Position numbers and translations under genes: made by a program. 64,000 nt of DNA, taken from positions 2,108,001-2,172,000 of the forward strand of contig CAWHKC010000004.1 in assembly GCA_963829835.1 (NCBI GenBank), read 5' to 3'. The DNA is from Berkiella sp963829835 (lineage in GTDB: Bacteria; Pseudomonadota; Gammaproteobacteria; Berkiellales; Berkiellaceae). The notes under the pieces are model-generated. The model searched no databases and was not told the origin of the DNA. It saw only the letters and a list, made by a program, of their open reading frames with translations. Positions 35,621 to 44,767 of the stretch are shown piece after piece; the stretch's first letter is position 1, and each line of letters opens with the position of its first letter.

Positions 35621-36571
35621 ATGAGCGATGGTATGTCAAAAATTACCCCCCGTATTGATATCGCCTTTAAAAAAATATTTGGCGTAGAAGAAAACAAAGA
35701 TCTATTGATTGCTTTGATTAATTCTATTGTATCGGCTGCTGATCAAGTATCGGACGTGGTGTTGCTTAATCCTTACAATCCTAAGAATTTTATCAAAGAT
35801 AAACTGTCGATTTTGGATATTAAAGCGCAAGGGATGGATGGAAAGCGATTTAATATTGAAATCCAGATAGCCGATGAAGCCGATTACGATAAACGGGCGC
35901 TTTATTATTGGGCAAAATTATATACCGAGCAATTGAAATCAGGAGAGGATTATGGTGGCTTATCAAAAGCTATTGGGATCCATATCCTGAATTTTACGAG
36001 TATTCTAGGAACCGAAAAATACCATAACGTTTTTAATATCAAGGAAAAAGAAACGGGTTTCAAAGATCTAGAGCTCCATACGATTGAGCTTAAAAAATTT
36101 GCAGGGAGCACGAGTCAAGTGCTGGGCGATCTGCTAAGTAAAATCAATAATTCATTAGATATCTGGGTTGCTTTTTTAACCCGCCATGATTTATTAAACA
36201 AAGATAATCTGCCAAAAGAATGGCATCGACAACCCTTAGAAAAAGCTTTAAACGTTTTGGATGTCATGAATTTCACTGCCGAAGAGCGAGAAGCTTATGA
36301 AGGCACTTTAAAATGGTTTGAAGTCGAAGCTAACACATTGAAAAAGGCTGAAGCGCGTGGGGTTGAGCGAGGGATTGAAATCGGCGAAGCACGTGGGATT
36401 GAAATCGGCGAAGCGCGTGGTGAAGCACGTGGGATTGAAAAAATGGTGCTTAAATTACTCCAGCAAAAATGCGATTTGGCTCTCGTTTGTGCAGCAAGTG
36501 GTTTATCAAAAGAAGAAGTCAAAGCCATCAAAGAAAACAGCCGACACATGGAAGCTGAAGATGTCACGTAA
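35621..36571 (+). CDS. Rpn-family PD-(D/E)xK nuclease / putative transposase
   Basis: 316 residues. The N-terminal nuclease domain has ITPRIDIAFKKIFG, then the D-(13)-ExQ catalytic core: LDIKAQ (Asp66) and FNIEIQ (Glu80, Gln82), followed by YDKRALYYWAKLYTEQL. Near the C-terminus is a Glu/Arg/Gly tandem repeat (GIEIGEARG units). Family members promote RecA-independent recombination or behave as mobile genes. It lies between rnpB and rsmH, where mraZ is usually found, so it is a likely insertion. Confidence 0.9.
   Translation: MSDGMSKITPRIDIAFKKIFGVEENKDLLIALINSIVSAADQVSDVVLLNPYNPKNFIKDKLSILDIKAQGMDGKRFNIEIQIADEADYDKRALYYWAKLYTEQLKSGEDYGGLSKAIGIHILNFTSILGTEKYHNVFNIKEKETGFKDLELHTIELKKFAGSTSQVLGDLLSKINNSLDIWVAFLTRHDLLNKDNLPKEWHRQPLEKALNVLDVMNFTAEEREAYEGTLKWFEVEANTLKKAEARGVERGIEIGEARGIEIGEARGEARGIEKMVLKLLQQKCDLALVCAASGLSKEEVKAIKENSRHMEAEDVT
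36349..36440 (+). repeat. In-frame tandem repeat within the Rpn-type gene
   Basis: A 24-base unit based on gaagcacgtgggattgaaat is repeated with truncated versions, encoding ARGIEIGE units. Because the unit is a multiple of three, copy-number changes would lengthen or shorten the helix without breaking the frame. Confidence 0.7.
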
Positions 36572-36618
36572 AAGAAAAGGCTCAATCCTTATAATTTCTT
36601 CAGCAGCATAGCTGCGTA

Positions 36619-36824
36619 GGAATTTAGCCCCTTGTGAAGGCGCTTCCTAGCGCCGGAACTTGGGGATTGAGATGCTGCCCTCTCCCCCCTCTGAGCTGCG
36701 GTAGCAGCGCAGGAAAATCCTACGCTGCTACCGCAGCTTAGAGAGGGGTGGGGTGGGTGTTCTTTTTCCCCACGTTCCAGCCATTCGCCTTTCGGCTCAT
36801 GGCTTCCACGAGGGGCTAAAATCC
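36619..36824. repeat. Nested palindromic intergenic element
   Basis: Outer arms at 36619-36639 and 36803-36824 (core tttagccccttgtg / cacgaggggctaaa) enclose a separate inner palindrome at 36689-36743 (gagctgcggtagcagcg against cgctgctaccgcagctt). It fills most of the 357-base non-coding gap between the Rpn-type gene and rsmH. The nesting suggests one element inserted into another. It may fold as RNA, but no known RNA family is recognised. Confidence 0.6.
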
Positions 36825-36872
36825 TAGGCCACTTTGTGGCTACAAGAAATAGAGTTTCTCAGTTAACTTTCG

Positions 36873-36901
36873 TTGACAACGATCCCCCACAAACCTATAG
36901 T
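36873..36901 (+). promoter_or_regulatory. Sigma70 promoter of the dcw cluster
   Basis: A perfect -35 TTGACA (36873-36878), 17-base spacer and -10 TATAGT (36896-36901). It lies 27 bases before the rsmH ATG, so the leader would be about 20 bases and leaves no room for mraZ. This is the best promoter match seen in the window. Confidence 0.75.
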
Positions 36902-36928
36902 GGAGTCTGTTTTTTCATCGATACCTAT

Positions 36929-37858
36929 ATGACAACACTACAACATCAACCGGTTATGCTCCATGAAGCGCTTCAAGGGCTAAATATAGTGCCTGATGGC
37001 ATCTATATTGATGGTACTTTTGGTCGTGGCGGGCATAGTTTTGAAATATTACAACGCCTTAATAGCAACGGTAAGCTTATCTGTTTTGATAAAGATCCAG
37101 AGGCTATAGCCCATGGTCAAAAACGATTTAGCGATGATAACCGAGTACAGTTTTATCAAGCCTGTTTTAGTGATATGTATCGCGTTGTCAGAGAGTGTGG
37201 TGTTGATAAAAAAGTAAATGGGATTTTGCTTGATTTGGGCGTGTCCTCTCCTCAGTTAGAGCAAGCCAGTCGTGGCTTTAGTTTTATGCGTGAAGGGCCA
37301 TTGGATATGCGAATGGATCCCAGCTCAGGGATCTCAGCTGCCAAATGGCTTAATCATGCAAGCGCTGATGATATTATTCATGTGCTTCGCAAATATGGTG
37401 AAGAAGCCTTTGCCAAAAGAATTGCTCGAAATATTTTAGAAGCTAGAATTCAAAAACCGATAACAACGACGCTTGAATTGGCCAATATTGTTTCTAAGAG
37501 CGTACCCTTTAAAAAAATTGGTCAACATCCTGCCACTAAAACATTCCAAGCCATTCGTATCTATATTAATCAAGAATTACAAGCCATAGAAAATCTCTTG
37601 TCTGATGTTTGGCAAATGTTAGCACCACAGGGCAGATTAGCTATTATAAGTTTTCATTCACTTGAAGATAGAAAAGTGAAACAATTTTTCCGCGAAAATT
37701 CCAAGGTCAAAGTACCCAGAGGACTTGCCATTCCGGAGAAGGATTTGATATCTCCTTTAGAATGGATTATTAAACGCCAACGACCATCAGTGGATGAGGT
37801 TGGGCAAAATCAGCGGGCCAGAAGCGCAACTTTGAGAGTTGCTCAAAAGCGTACTTAA
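36929..37858 (+). CDS. rsmH: 16S rRNA (cytosine-1402-N4)-methyltransferase
   Basis: 309 residues from the ATG at 36929 (MTTLQHQPVMLHEALQGL), the normal N-terminus; an open frame upstream of it is non-conserved and crosses the promoter. Motifs: YIDGTFGRGGHSFEIL (SAM binding), ILLDLGVSSPQLEQASRGFS, SFHSLEDRKVKQFF. It modifies the same nucleotide as RsmI. First gene of the dcw cluster here; mraZ, which normally precedes it, is absent. Confidence 0.96.
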   Translation: MTTLQHQPVMLHEALQGLNIVPDGIYIDGTFGRGGHSFEILQRLNSNGKLICFDKDPEAIAHGQKRFSDDNRVQFYQACFSDMYRVVRECGVDKKVNGILLDLGVSSPQLEQASRGFSFMREGPLDMRMDPSSGISAAKWLNHASADDIIHVLRKYGEEAFAKRIARNILEARIQKPITTTLELANIVSKSVPFKKIGQHPATKTFQAIRIYINQELQAIENLLSDVWQMLAPQGRLAIISFHSLEDRKVKQFFRENSKVKVPRGLAIPEKDLISPLEWIIKRQRPSVDEVGQNQRARSATLRVAQKRT

Positions 37859-37880
37859 TGGCTCTAACAAGGAGGTTAAG

Positions 37881-38201
37881 TTGGGTACTACGAAAATAAA
37901 ACCACAGCAAAAAGCGCGATTCATTAGTTTATTAGGTGTTGGACTAATGAGTTTGATGGTTTTTATGTCCGCCATTGCGGTTGTTTATTTCAAACACCAA
38001 AGCCGTCAACTTTTTACTAAATTACAAACCCTCCAACAGGAAGTAGAAGCACTTCAGGTGGAGTGGGGGCAGCTGTTACTTGAGCAAGGCACTTGGTCTT
38101 CAGATGCCAGAGTAGAGCGGGTTGCAAGAGAGCGGTTACAAATGGCACTTCCGGAGCCAAATGCGGTGGTCGTTATTGTTGATGAGCCTAAAGAAAAGTG
38201 A
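37881..38201 (+). CDS. ftsL: Cell division protein FtsL
   Basis: 106 residues, starting at TTG with a strong AAGGAGG five bases upstream; an ATG at 37839 in the same frame overlaps rsmH and lacks such a site. One membrane helix (about 14-36), then a leucine-zipper-like coiled coil (KLQTLQQEVEALQVEWGQLL) and the conserved RVERVARERL end. It bridges FtsB and FtsQ in the divisome and activates the FtsWI synthase. The next gene is murE; ftsI is missing between them. Confidence 0.92.
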   Translation: MGTTKIKPQQKARFISLLGVGLMSLMVFMSAIAVVYFKHQSRQLFTKLQTLQQEVEALQVEWGQLLLEQGTWSSDARVERVARERLQMALPEPNAVVVIVDEPKEK

Positions 38202-38283
38202 TTCCCGTTAATGATGAATAAGGTGATACAATTGCGTTGCGCAAGAAGGGAATCGCTGGCGAAGTTAGTTAAAGAACAGTAAA

Positions 38284-39819
38284 ATGAAATTACAACAGTT
38301 ATTACAAGATTTAACTGAGTATCGTGCAAACGATAGCAGTGTCATCAAGGGTTTATCTCTCAATAGTCAGCAGATACAACCTGGTGAGCTGTTTATTGCA
38401 CTGTCAGGCTCCAATAGTGATGGACGCGCTTATATAAAAGACGCCATCAGCAAAGGCGCTGTCGCTGTTCTTGCTCAATGTGATGACGATGCAGATTTAG
38501 CAAAGACCTCATCAAGTTCTGTACCCATCATTTATATTAAGAATTTAGCTGAGAAACTTGATATTATTGCAAGCCGATTTTATGGCTCGCCTGCACTTGA
38601 ATTTGAAGAGATAGTGGGGGTGACGGGTACCAATGGAAAAACAACGTCTTGTTATCTTTTAGCACAAGCTTTAAGTCGATTAGCAAAACCTTGCGCTTAT
38701 ATGGGCACCTTAGGCGTGGGATTTATTCACTCTTTAGTGGATAGTGGCTATACAACACCTGATGCCATTTCCTTACAAAAATATTTAAGCGCTTTCAAAG
38801 AACAAGGTGCGAACGCACTCAGCATGGAAGTCTCTTCGCATGGATTAATGCAAGACAGAGTGAAAAGCGTCCCTTTTACCAGCGCTCATTTTACTAACCT
38901 TACGCAAGATCATTTAGATTATCATGGCACCATGCAAGCCTATGGGAAAGCAAAACAAAAACTGTTTGAATTTCCAACGCTAAAGCGTGTCGTTGTGAAT
39001 GGTGATTCTGATTACAGCCAAAAGATGTTACAAGCACTACGTTTGGATATACCGATTGCGGTTTATACGTTAAAAAAAGAATGTGGTCATTTTCCTCAAA
39101 GTAAAAAATCGAACTTTTTCCCGATCACAACAAAACAAATTGAACTTGATTCAAAAGGGATCAGTGCATTCATACAAACGCCATGGGGGCAAGGATCTTT
39201 ACGTTCGTCGTTATTAGGCGAATTTAATTTAAGTAATTTGTTAGGGGTCTTGGCAGAGCTCTGTTTGCAGGGCTTTGATTTTAAAAATGCACTTAGTGCG
39301 TTAAGCCATACTGTCGCAGCGCCTGGTCGTATGCAACGAATGGGATCTATTACCACACCACAGATCATTATTGATTTTGCTCATACCCCAGATGCTTTAG
39401 AAAATGCACTGAAGTCGGCACGTCTGCATTGTACCAGACGTTTATGGTGTGTTTTTGGTTGCGGTGGCGATAGAGATAAAGATAAACGAGCCAAGATGGG
39501 AAATATTGCAGCCAGCCTTGCTGATCGCGTTGTTATAACAAATGATAATCCAAGAACGGAGCATCCGTTAAAAATTATTGAAGATATCATGCAGGGATTG
39601 AATGTAGAGTACAGTGAAAAAATCATTGTAGAAGAAAATAGAGAAGCGGCCATTGCCTATGCCATTAATAATGCCTTAGCGGTTGATACGATAATGATCG
39701 CTGGCAAAGGACATGAAAATTATCAAATCATAGGGAACAAAAAGTATCCCTTTAGTGACGCAGAGTGTGTTAATGCACTATTGAGAGAGGACAAGAATGA
39801 AGCTGTCAGAAATCGCTAA
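38284..39819 (+). CDS. murE: UDP-MurNAc-tripeptide synthetase (meso-DAP adding)
   Basis: 511 residues. Mur ligase with ATP site GVTGTNGKTTS, central domain HFTNLTQDHLDYHGTM and C-terminal DNPR motif (TNDNPRTEHP) that selects meso-diaminopimelate. It adds the third residue to the peptidoglycan stem. It begins 82 bases after ftsL, without the usual ftsI in between, and overlaps murF by 23 bases. Confidence 0.97.
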   Translation: MKLQQLLQDLTEYRANDSSVIKGLSLNSQQIQPGELFIALSGSNSDGRAYIKDAISKGAVAVLAQCDDDADLAKTSSSSVPIIYIKNLAEKLDIIASRFYGSPALEFEEIVGVTGTNGKTTSCYLLAQALSRLAKPCAYMGTLGVGFIHSLVDSGYTTPDAISLQKYLSAFKEQGANALSMEVSSHGLMQDRVKSVPFTSAHFTNLTQDHLDYHGTMQAYGKAKQKLFEFPTLKRVVVNGDSDYSQKMLQALRLDIPIAVYTLKKECGHFPQSKKSNFFPITTKQIELDSKGISAFIQTPWGQGSLRSSLLGEFNLSNLLGVLAELCLQGFDFKNALSALSHTVAAPGRMQRMGSITTPQIIIDFAHTPDALENALKSARLHCTRRLWCVFGCGGDRDKDKRAKMGNIAASLADRVVITNDNPRTEHPLKIIEDIMQGLNVEYSEKIIVEENREAAIAYAINNALAVDTIMIAGKGHENYQIIGNKKYPFSDAECVNALLREDKNEAVRNR

Positions 39820-41152
39820 AGAAACGCATGCACTGTTACATGGACAAGATGGTGAACTACCCACCATTGCTATAGATAGCCGAAAGATACAAGGCGGAGA
39901 GTTATTTATTGCCATTAAAGGTGAAAACCTTAATGGCCATGATTATATTGAAGCCAGCATCGAAAAAGGCGCAAAAGTTATTATGGCCGAAAGGGGCCCT
40001 AAAAGTGCACTAGAAAAAAGTGTTACTTTTTTACAGGTCAAAGACACAACCATCGCATTGGGTGAAATTGCTTCCATTTATAGGCGGCTTTATCCTATTC
40101 CCATGGTTGGCATAACGGGAAGTTGTGGCAAAACATCTGTCAAAGGGATGATAGAAACCATTTGCCAGCAACAAGGGAAAACCTTAGCAACCAAAGGTAA
40201 TTTTAATAACCATATTGGATTGCCGTTAACTTTATTGCGTTTAGATGCTACTTATCAATATGCCGTAATTGAAATGGGTGCAAGTGGCCAAGGGGAAATT
40301 CAATATCTAGGTGGCATTGCTCGTCCATCGATTACTTTAATCACCAATGTAAAGCCAGCCCATTTATTAGGATTTGGATCATTAGCCAATGTTGCCAGCG
40401 CAAAAGGCGAAATTTATGAAATTTTACCAGACAATGGCATTGCAATTATAAATAGTGATGAACCTTTTAGTCAGTCATGGACTTCTGTTATCAAGAAGCG
40501 CCGGGTCATTACTTTTGGAATCAAAAATGAAGCAATGATTCGTGCGACCCAGATAGATCTACAACCCTTCTTTGTGCAATTTACTTTGCTTATTCAAGAC
40601 AAACAGGCTGTGGTAAAGGTGAATACCCCGGGTTACCACACAGTGATGAATGCACTTGCCTCTGCTGCTGCAGGATTTGCATTAGGAATTTCCCTTGAAA
40701 ATATCGTCAAAGGTCTTGAGTCTTTTCAGGGCGTTCCTGGAAGATTGCGACGTTTTAAAGGTCTTGGGGGGGCATCGGTTATTGATGATAGTTATAACGC
40801 CAATCCTGGTTCTGTCAATGCAGCGCTTGATGTTCTTGCTCTTTGTACGGGTAGACGTACATTTGTAATGGGAGATATGGCAGAGTTGGGTGAAAATGCG
40901 ATTGATTACCATATCCAAGTGGGGCAGACAGCTCGTCAAAAAGGAATAGAGAGTTTGTTAGCCGTTGGCAAATTAAGCGAGCATGCCGTGAAGGCTTTTG
41001 GTGAGGGTGCCATTTTTTATCCAAGTAAAGAAGCCTTAGTGACAGACTTAAAAAAACATTTAGATTCACAATCTACTATTTTAGTTAAGGGTTCACGTAG
41101 TGCGGGAATGGAAGTTGTTACACAGGCCTTAACCATACGTGAGGAAGCGTAA
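39797..41152 (+). CDS. murF: UDP-MurNAc-pentapeptide synthetase
   Basis: 451 residues. Adds D-Ala-D-Ala to the stem peptide. ATP site GITGSCGKTSVKGM; also KGNFNNHIGLPLTLL and VIDDSYNANPGSV, typical MurF motifs. GAGAGAGGA precedes the start, which lies within murE. Its stop is immediately followed by the mraY ATG. Confidence 0.96.
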   Translation: MKLSEIAKETHALLHGQDGELPTIAIDSRKIQGGELFIAIKGENLNGHDYIEASIEKGAKVIMAERGPKSALEKSVTFLQVKDTTIALGEIASIYRRLYPIPMVGITGSCGKTSVKGMIETICQQQGKTLATKGNFNNHIGLPLTLLRLDATYQYAVIEMGASGQGEIQYLGGIARPSITLITNVKPAHLLGFGSLANVASAKGEIYEILPDNGIAIINSDEPFSQSWTSVIKKRRVITFGIKNEAMIRATQIDLQPFFVQFTLLIQDKQAVVKVNTPGYHTVMNALASAAAGFALGISLENIVKGLESFQGVPGRLRRFKGLGGASVIDDSYNANPGSVNAALDVLALCTGRRTFVMGDMAELGENAIDYHIQVGQTARQKGIESLLAVGKLSEHAVKAFGEGAIFYPSKEALVTDLKKHLDSQSTILVKGSRSAGMEVVTQALTIREEA

Positions 41153-42235
41153 ATGTTGCTTTGGTTAACTGATTTTTTATCACAGTATTTCCGCGTCTTT
41201 CATGTATTTGAATATTTAACACTGCGGACAATTTTAGCCGCTTTAACGGCGTTGATATTCTCCTTATGGTTTGGCCCCTTTATGATTCAATGGCTTCGAA
41301 GTAATCAAATGGGGCAGCAAGTTCGCACGGATGGTCCGCAATCGCATTTTAGTAAAGCGGGTACGCCAACCATGGGTGGTGCAATTATTTTGGTTGCGAT
41401 CAGTTTTGCGTGCTTATTATGGGGAGATTTAACCAACCGTTATTTTTGGGTTGTGTTATTAGTGACGCTTGGGTTTGGCCTGGTTGGTTGGGTTGATGAT
41501 TATCGAAAAATAATCAAAAAAAATAGTAAAGGGTTACCAGGAAGATGGAAATATTTTTTTCAATCGATCATTGGTTTGGTCGCCGTTTGTTATCTTTATA
41601 TGACAGCCACAACACCACAAGAAACGTATTTGGCATTGCCCTTTTTTAAGAATGCTTTAATCCCCCTTGGCTTATCTTATATCGTCCTATCTTATTTTGT
41701 AGTGGTTGGTTGTAGTAATGCTGTGAATTTAACAGATGGTTTAGATGGCTTGGCCATTTTGCCCACTGTGTTAGTGGGAGGTGCACTTGGTGTCTTTGCT
41801 TATCTTGCAGGTCATGCAGAATTCGCAAATTATTTAGCGATTCCTCATGTGTTAGGCGTTGGTGAATTAAGTGTTTTTTGTGGTGCTTTAGTCGGTGCTG
41901 GTCTTGGGTTTTTATGGTTTAACGCCTATCCCGCACAAGTGTTTATGGGGGATGTGGGTTCATTGGCACTAGGCGCCGCATTAGGCATCATCGCGGTGGT
42001 GGTAAGACAAGAAATTGTTTTATTCATCATGGGTGGCGTCTTTGTGATGGAAACCGTGTCTGTGATTTTACAAGTGGCTTCCTTTAAATTAAGAGGCAAG
42101 CGCATTTTTAAAATGGCACCCATTCACCATCATTTTGAATTATCCGGCTGGCCTGAGCCCAAAGTGATTGTGCGGTTTTGGATTATGACGGTGATTTTAG
42201 TATTGGTTGGTCTGGCAACGTTAAAATTAAGATGA
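41153..42235 (+). CDS. mraY: Phospho-MurNAc-pentapeptide transferase (lipid I synthase)
   Basis: 360 residues with about ten membrane helices. Transfers phospho-MurNAc-pentapeptide to undecaprenyl phosphate. Catalytic Asp motifs are intact: GWVDDYRK, NAVNLTDGLDGLA, FMGDVGSLALG and the MAPIHHHFE loop. The TGA stop overlaps the murD ATG (ATGA). Confidence 0.97.
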   Translation: MLLWLTDFLSQYFRVFHVFEYLTLRTILAALTALIFSLWFGPFMIQWLRSNQMGQQVRTDGPQSHFSKAGTPTMGGAIILVAISFACLLWGDLTNRYFWVVLLVTLGFGLVGWVDDYRKIIKKNSKGLPGRWKYFFQSIIGLVAVCYLYMTATTPQETYLALPFFKNALIPLGLSYIVLSYFVVVGCSNAVNLTDGLDGLAILPTVLVGGALGVFAYLAGHAEFANYLAIPHVLGVGELSVFCGALVGAGLGFLWFNAYPAQVFMGDVGSLALGAALGIIAVVVRQEIVLFIMGGVFVMETVSVILQVASFKLRGKRIFKMAPIHHHFELSGWPEPKVIVRFWIMTVILVLVGLATLKLR

Positions 42236-43608
42236 AAGAAAATTCAAATTTACACATCGTTATCGGCTTAGGCGCTACAGGGCTTTCCTGCGTCAATTTT
42301 TTAACCAAGCAAGATATCCCTGTTATTGTGATGGATACCCGTGAGTCACCGCCAAACCTAAAGGACTTTTTACAAGCCTTTCCTGAAGTAATGGTTTTTA
42401 CGGGCAAAGATTGGCCGCAAGATGTTCTCAATAGTGCGAAAGCATTAGTTGTTAGTCCAGGCGTAGCAATCAGCATCGCACCCATACAGCTAGCAGCAAA
42501 AGCTGGTGTTGAAATAATTGGCGATATTGAATTATTTGCAAGACATATCAAAATCCCCATCATTGCCATAACGGGTGCCAATGGAAAGAGCACGGTCACG
42601 ACATTGGTAGGGGAAATGGCACAATGCGCGGGTAAAAAAGTAGCCGTGGTTGGTAATATTGGAACACCCGTACTGACTTTGTTTGAACAAGGGTTCCCGG
42701 ACGTTGATTTGATTGTGATGGAGCTTTCCAGTTTTCAACTTGAAACCACCCATCAGCTACAGCCGCTTGCTGCAACGGTTTTAAATATTACCCCCGATCA
42801 CTTAGATCGCTATGCTGCTTTTGATGATTACGTTAAAGCGAAACATCGTATTTTTCATCAAGCACAGCAAGTCGTTATTAATAAGCAAGACTCACTTTCA
42901 GATAGCAAAGACATTCCATCCACTGCAAAGAGATGGTTTTTTACCACGGATGAGCCTAATCCCGGTGAGTTTGGGTTACGGCATCAAGAGGGTAAAACAT
43001 GGCTTGCTTATGGAGAAAAGAATTTATTATCTGCAGATGAACTAAAAATAGTTGGCATTCATAATCTGTCTAACGCCTTGAGTGCATTGGCACTTGGAAC
43101 AGCTGCCGGGTTAAGTCTTGAGCCGATGTTAGAAGGATTGAGAAATTTTTCGGGTTTAGCGCATCGCTGCCAGTGGGTGGCTCAAAATAACGGCATTCGT
43201 TGGATCAATGATTCCAAAGGAACCAATATTGGGGCAACTCAAGCTGGATTAGAAGGTATTGGACAACAATTAAAAGGGAAAGTCGTTTTGTTGTTAGGTG
43301 GGGATGGCAAAGGGGCTGATTTTACAGAGCTTAAACCTTTAGTAAGTCAATATTGCCGTGCCATTATCGTCATGGGTAAAGATGCGCCTCGCATTATTGA
43401 GGCATTAGCAGATGTTGTTGAAACATTTTCTGTTTCAAACATGATGCAAGCTGTTGAGTGTGCGAATCAAAATGCGTTGCCTGGAGATGTTGTTTTATTA
43501 TCTCCGGCTTGTTCAAGTCTAGATCAATATCAACATTTTTCTCATCGAGGAGATGTCTACATGGAATGTGTGCAGTCGATTTTGCAGAGAAATGCTCGTG
43601 CTTCTTAA
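42232..43608 (+). CDS. murD: UDP-MurNAc-L-alanine:D-glutamate ligase
   Basis: 458 residues from the ATG at 42232, which overlaps the mraY stop; a Met at 42178 would extend the protein into mraY and breaks the family N-terminus. Motifs: IGLGATGLSCVNFL, ITGANGKSTVTTLVGEM, NITPDHLDRY, WINDSKGTNIGAT. Adds D-Glu to the stem peptide. Confidence 0.96.
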   Translation: MKENSNLHIVIGLGATGLSCVNFLTKQDIPVIVMDTRESPPNLKDFLQAFPEVMVFTGKDWPQDVLNSAKALVVSPGVAISIAPIQLAAKAGVEIIGDIELFARHIKIPIIAITGANGKSTVTTLVGEMAQCAGKKVAVVGNIGTPVLTLFEQGFPDVDLIVMELSSFQLETTHQLQPLAATVLNITPDHLDRYAAFDDYVKAKHRIFHQAQQVVINKQDSLSDSKDIPSTAKRWFFTTDEPNPGEFGLRHQEGKTWLAYGEKNLLSADELKIVGIHNLSNALSALALGTAAGLSLEPMLEGLRNFSGLAHRCQWVAQNNGIRWINDSKGTNIGATQAGLEGIGQQLKGKVVLLLGGDGKGADFTELKPLVSQYCRAIIVMGKDAPRIIEALADVVETFSVSNMMQAVECANQNALPGDVVLLSPACSSLDQYQHFSHRGDVYMECVQSILQRNARAS

Positions 43609-44767
43609 TGCCAGAAAAAGCCTTTATTCGGCAAGACTTGATCCTATCCTGCTTGGAACGATCACTGCACTCTTAGCTTTAGGCTTAACAATGGTTACCT
43701 CAGCTTCGATAGCCGTTGCCGAGCGACGTTTAGGAAGTCCTTTTTATTATACTTTACATCAAGGGATTGCCATGGTGGCTGGACTTATGGGGGCGTTATT
43801 TGTTTGCGCCATTCCCATGAAAGTTTGGTATCGCCTGGCGGCTCCTATGATGGTTGCGGCATTGGTATCGTTAGCTTTAGTGCTTATGCCAGGGATAGGT
43901 AAAGTCGTTAATGGTAGTGCAAGGTGGTTAAATTTAGGTTTTACCAGTATTCAGGTATCAGAGTTCTGTAAGTTGGCGGTTGTTATTTATATTTCAAGTT
44001 ATGTGGTTCGGCATAATGCTGATTTAAAACAAAAGGTCTCTGGCTTTGTTCGCCCGATGTTACTGCTTTCATTGGTTGGTGCTTTGCTTATTCTTGAGCC
44101 CGATTTTGGGGCAACCGTTGTTATATTAACCACCTCATTGGCGATGTTGTTTTTAGCGGGTGTTCCGTTATGGCAATTTTCTGCTCTATTAACAGTGGTT
44201 GCTGGTGTATTGGGCGCTGTTGCTATTTCTGCCCCTTATCGATTAGAACGACTAACGTCGTTTTTAGATCCTTGGTCAAGACAATTTGATAGTGGATACC
44301 AATTAACTCAAGCTTTAATTGCCTTTGGTAGAGGGGAATGGTTCGGAGTTGGTCTGGGAAGCAGCGTTCAAAAGTTATTTTACTTACCTGAAGCTCATAC
44401 TGATTTTGTCTTTGCGGTGCTTGCAGAGGAATTAGGTTTAGTTGGGGCTCTTGCAACGGTTGGTTTGTATATCCTGTTTGTTTGGCGTGGTATGATTGTG
44501 GGTTTGAATGCTGAAAAGCGCGACGATCGATTTGCCGCCTTTGTGAGCTATGGTATTAGCCTTTGGGTTGGGTTACAAACTCTTATTAATATTGGCGTCA
44601 ATACGGGTGTATTGCCGACTAAGGGCTTAACACTTCCTTTTTTAAGTTATGGTGGCAGTAGTGTTCTCGTGATTTGCATTGCAGTTGGATTATTAGTGCG
44701 GGTAGATTATGAAAATCGGCGAGCTCGAAGCCGGGAGATCACCATTGCTTCAAGAAAGAAAAACTAG
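43592..44767 (+). CDS. ftsW: Septal peptidoglycan glycosyltransferase FtsW
   Basis: 391 residues of the SEDS family with ten membrane helices. Start at 43592 (MLVLLNARKSL) overlaps murD by 17 bases; an upstream Met at 43553 is less likely. Motifs: NGSARWLNLG, EPDFGATVVI, SGYQLTQALIAFGRGEWFG, EAHTDFVFAVLAEELG, LTLPFLSYGGSS. It normally works with the transpeptidase FtsI, whose gene is absent from this cluster. Confidence 0.95.
   Translation: MLVLLNARKSLYSARLDPILLGTITALLALGLTMVTSASIAVAERRLGSPFYYTLHQGIAMVAGLMGALFVCAIPMKVWYRLAAPMMVAALVSLALVLMPGIGKVVNGSARWLNLGFTSIQVSEFCKLAVVIYISSYVVRHNADLKQKVSGFVRPMLLLSLVGALLILEPDFGATVVILTTSLAMLFLAGVPLWQFSALLTVVAGVLGAVAISAPYRLERLTSFLDPWSRQFDSGYQLTQALIAFGRGEWFGVGLGSSVQKLFYLPEAHTDFVFAVLAEELGLVGALATVGLYILFVWRGMIVGLNAEKRDDRFAAFVSYGISLWVGLQTLINIGVNTGVLPTKGLTLPFLSYGGSSVLVICIAVGLLVRVDYENRRARSREITIASRKKN

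Noticed and set aside
38211..38282. 23-codon frame between ftsL and murE
   Set aside because: Too short, no similarity to FtsI, weak start signal; kept only as a note on the ftsI gap.
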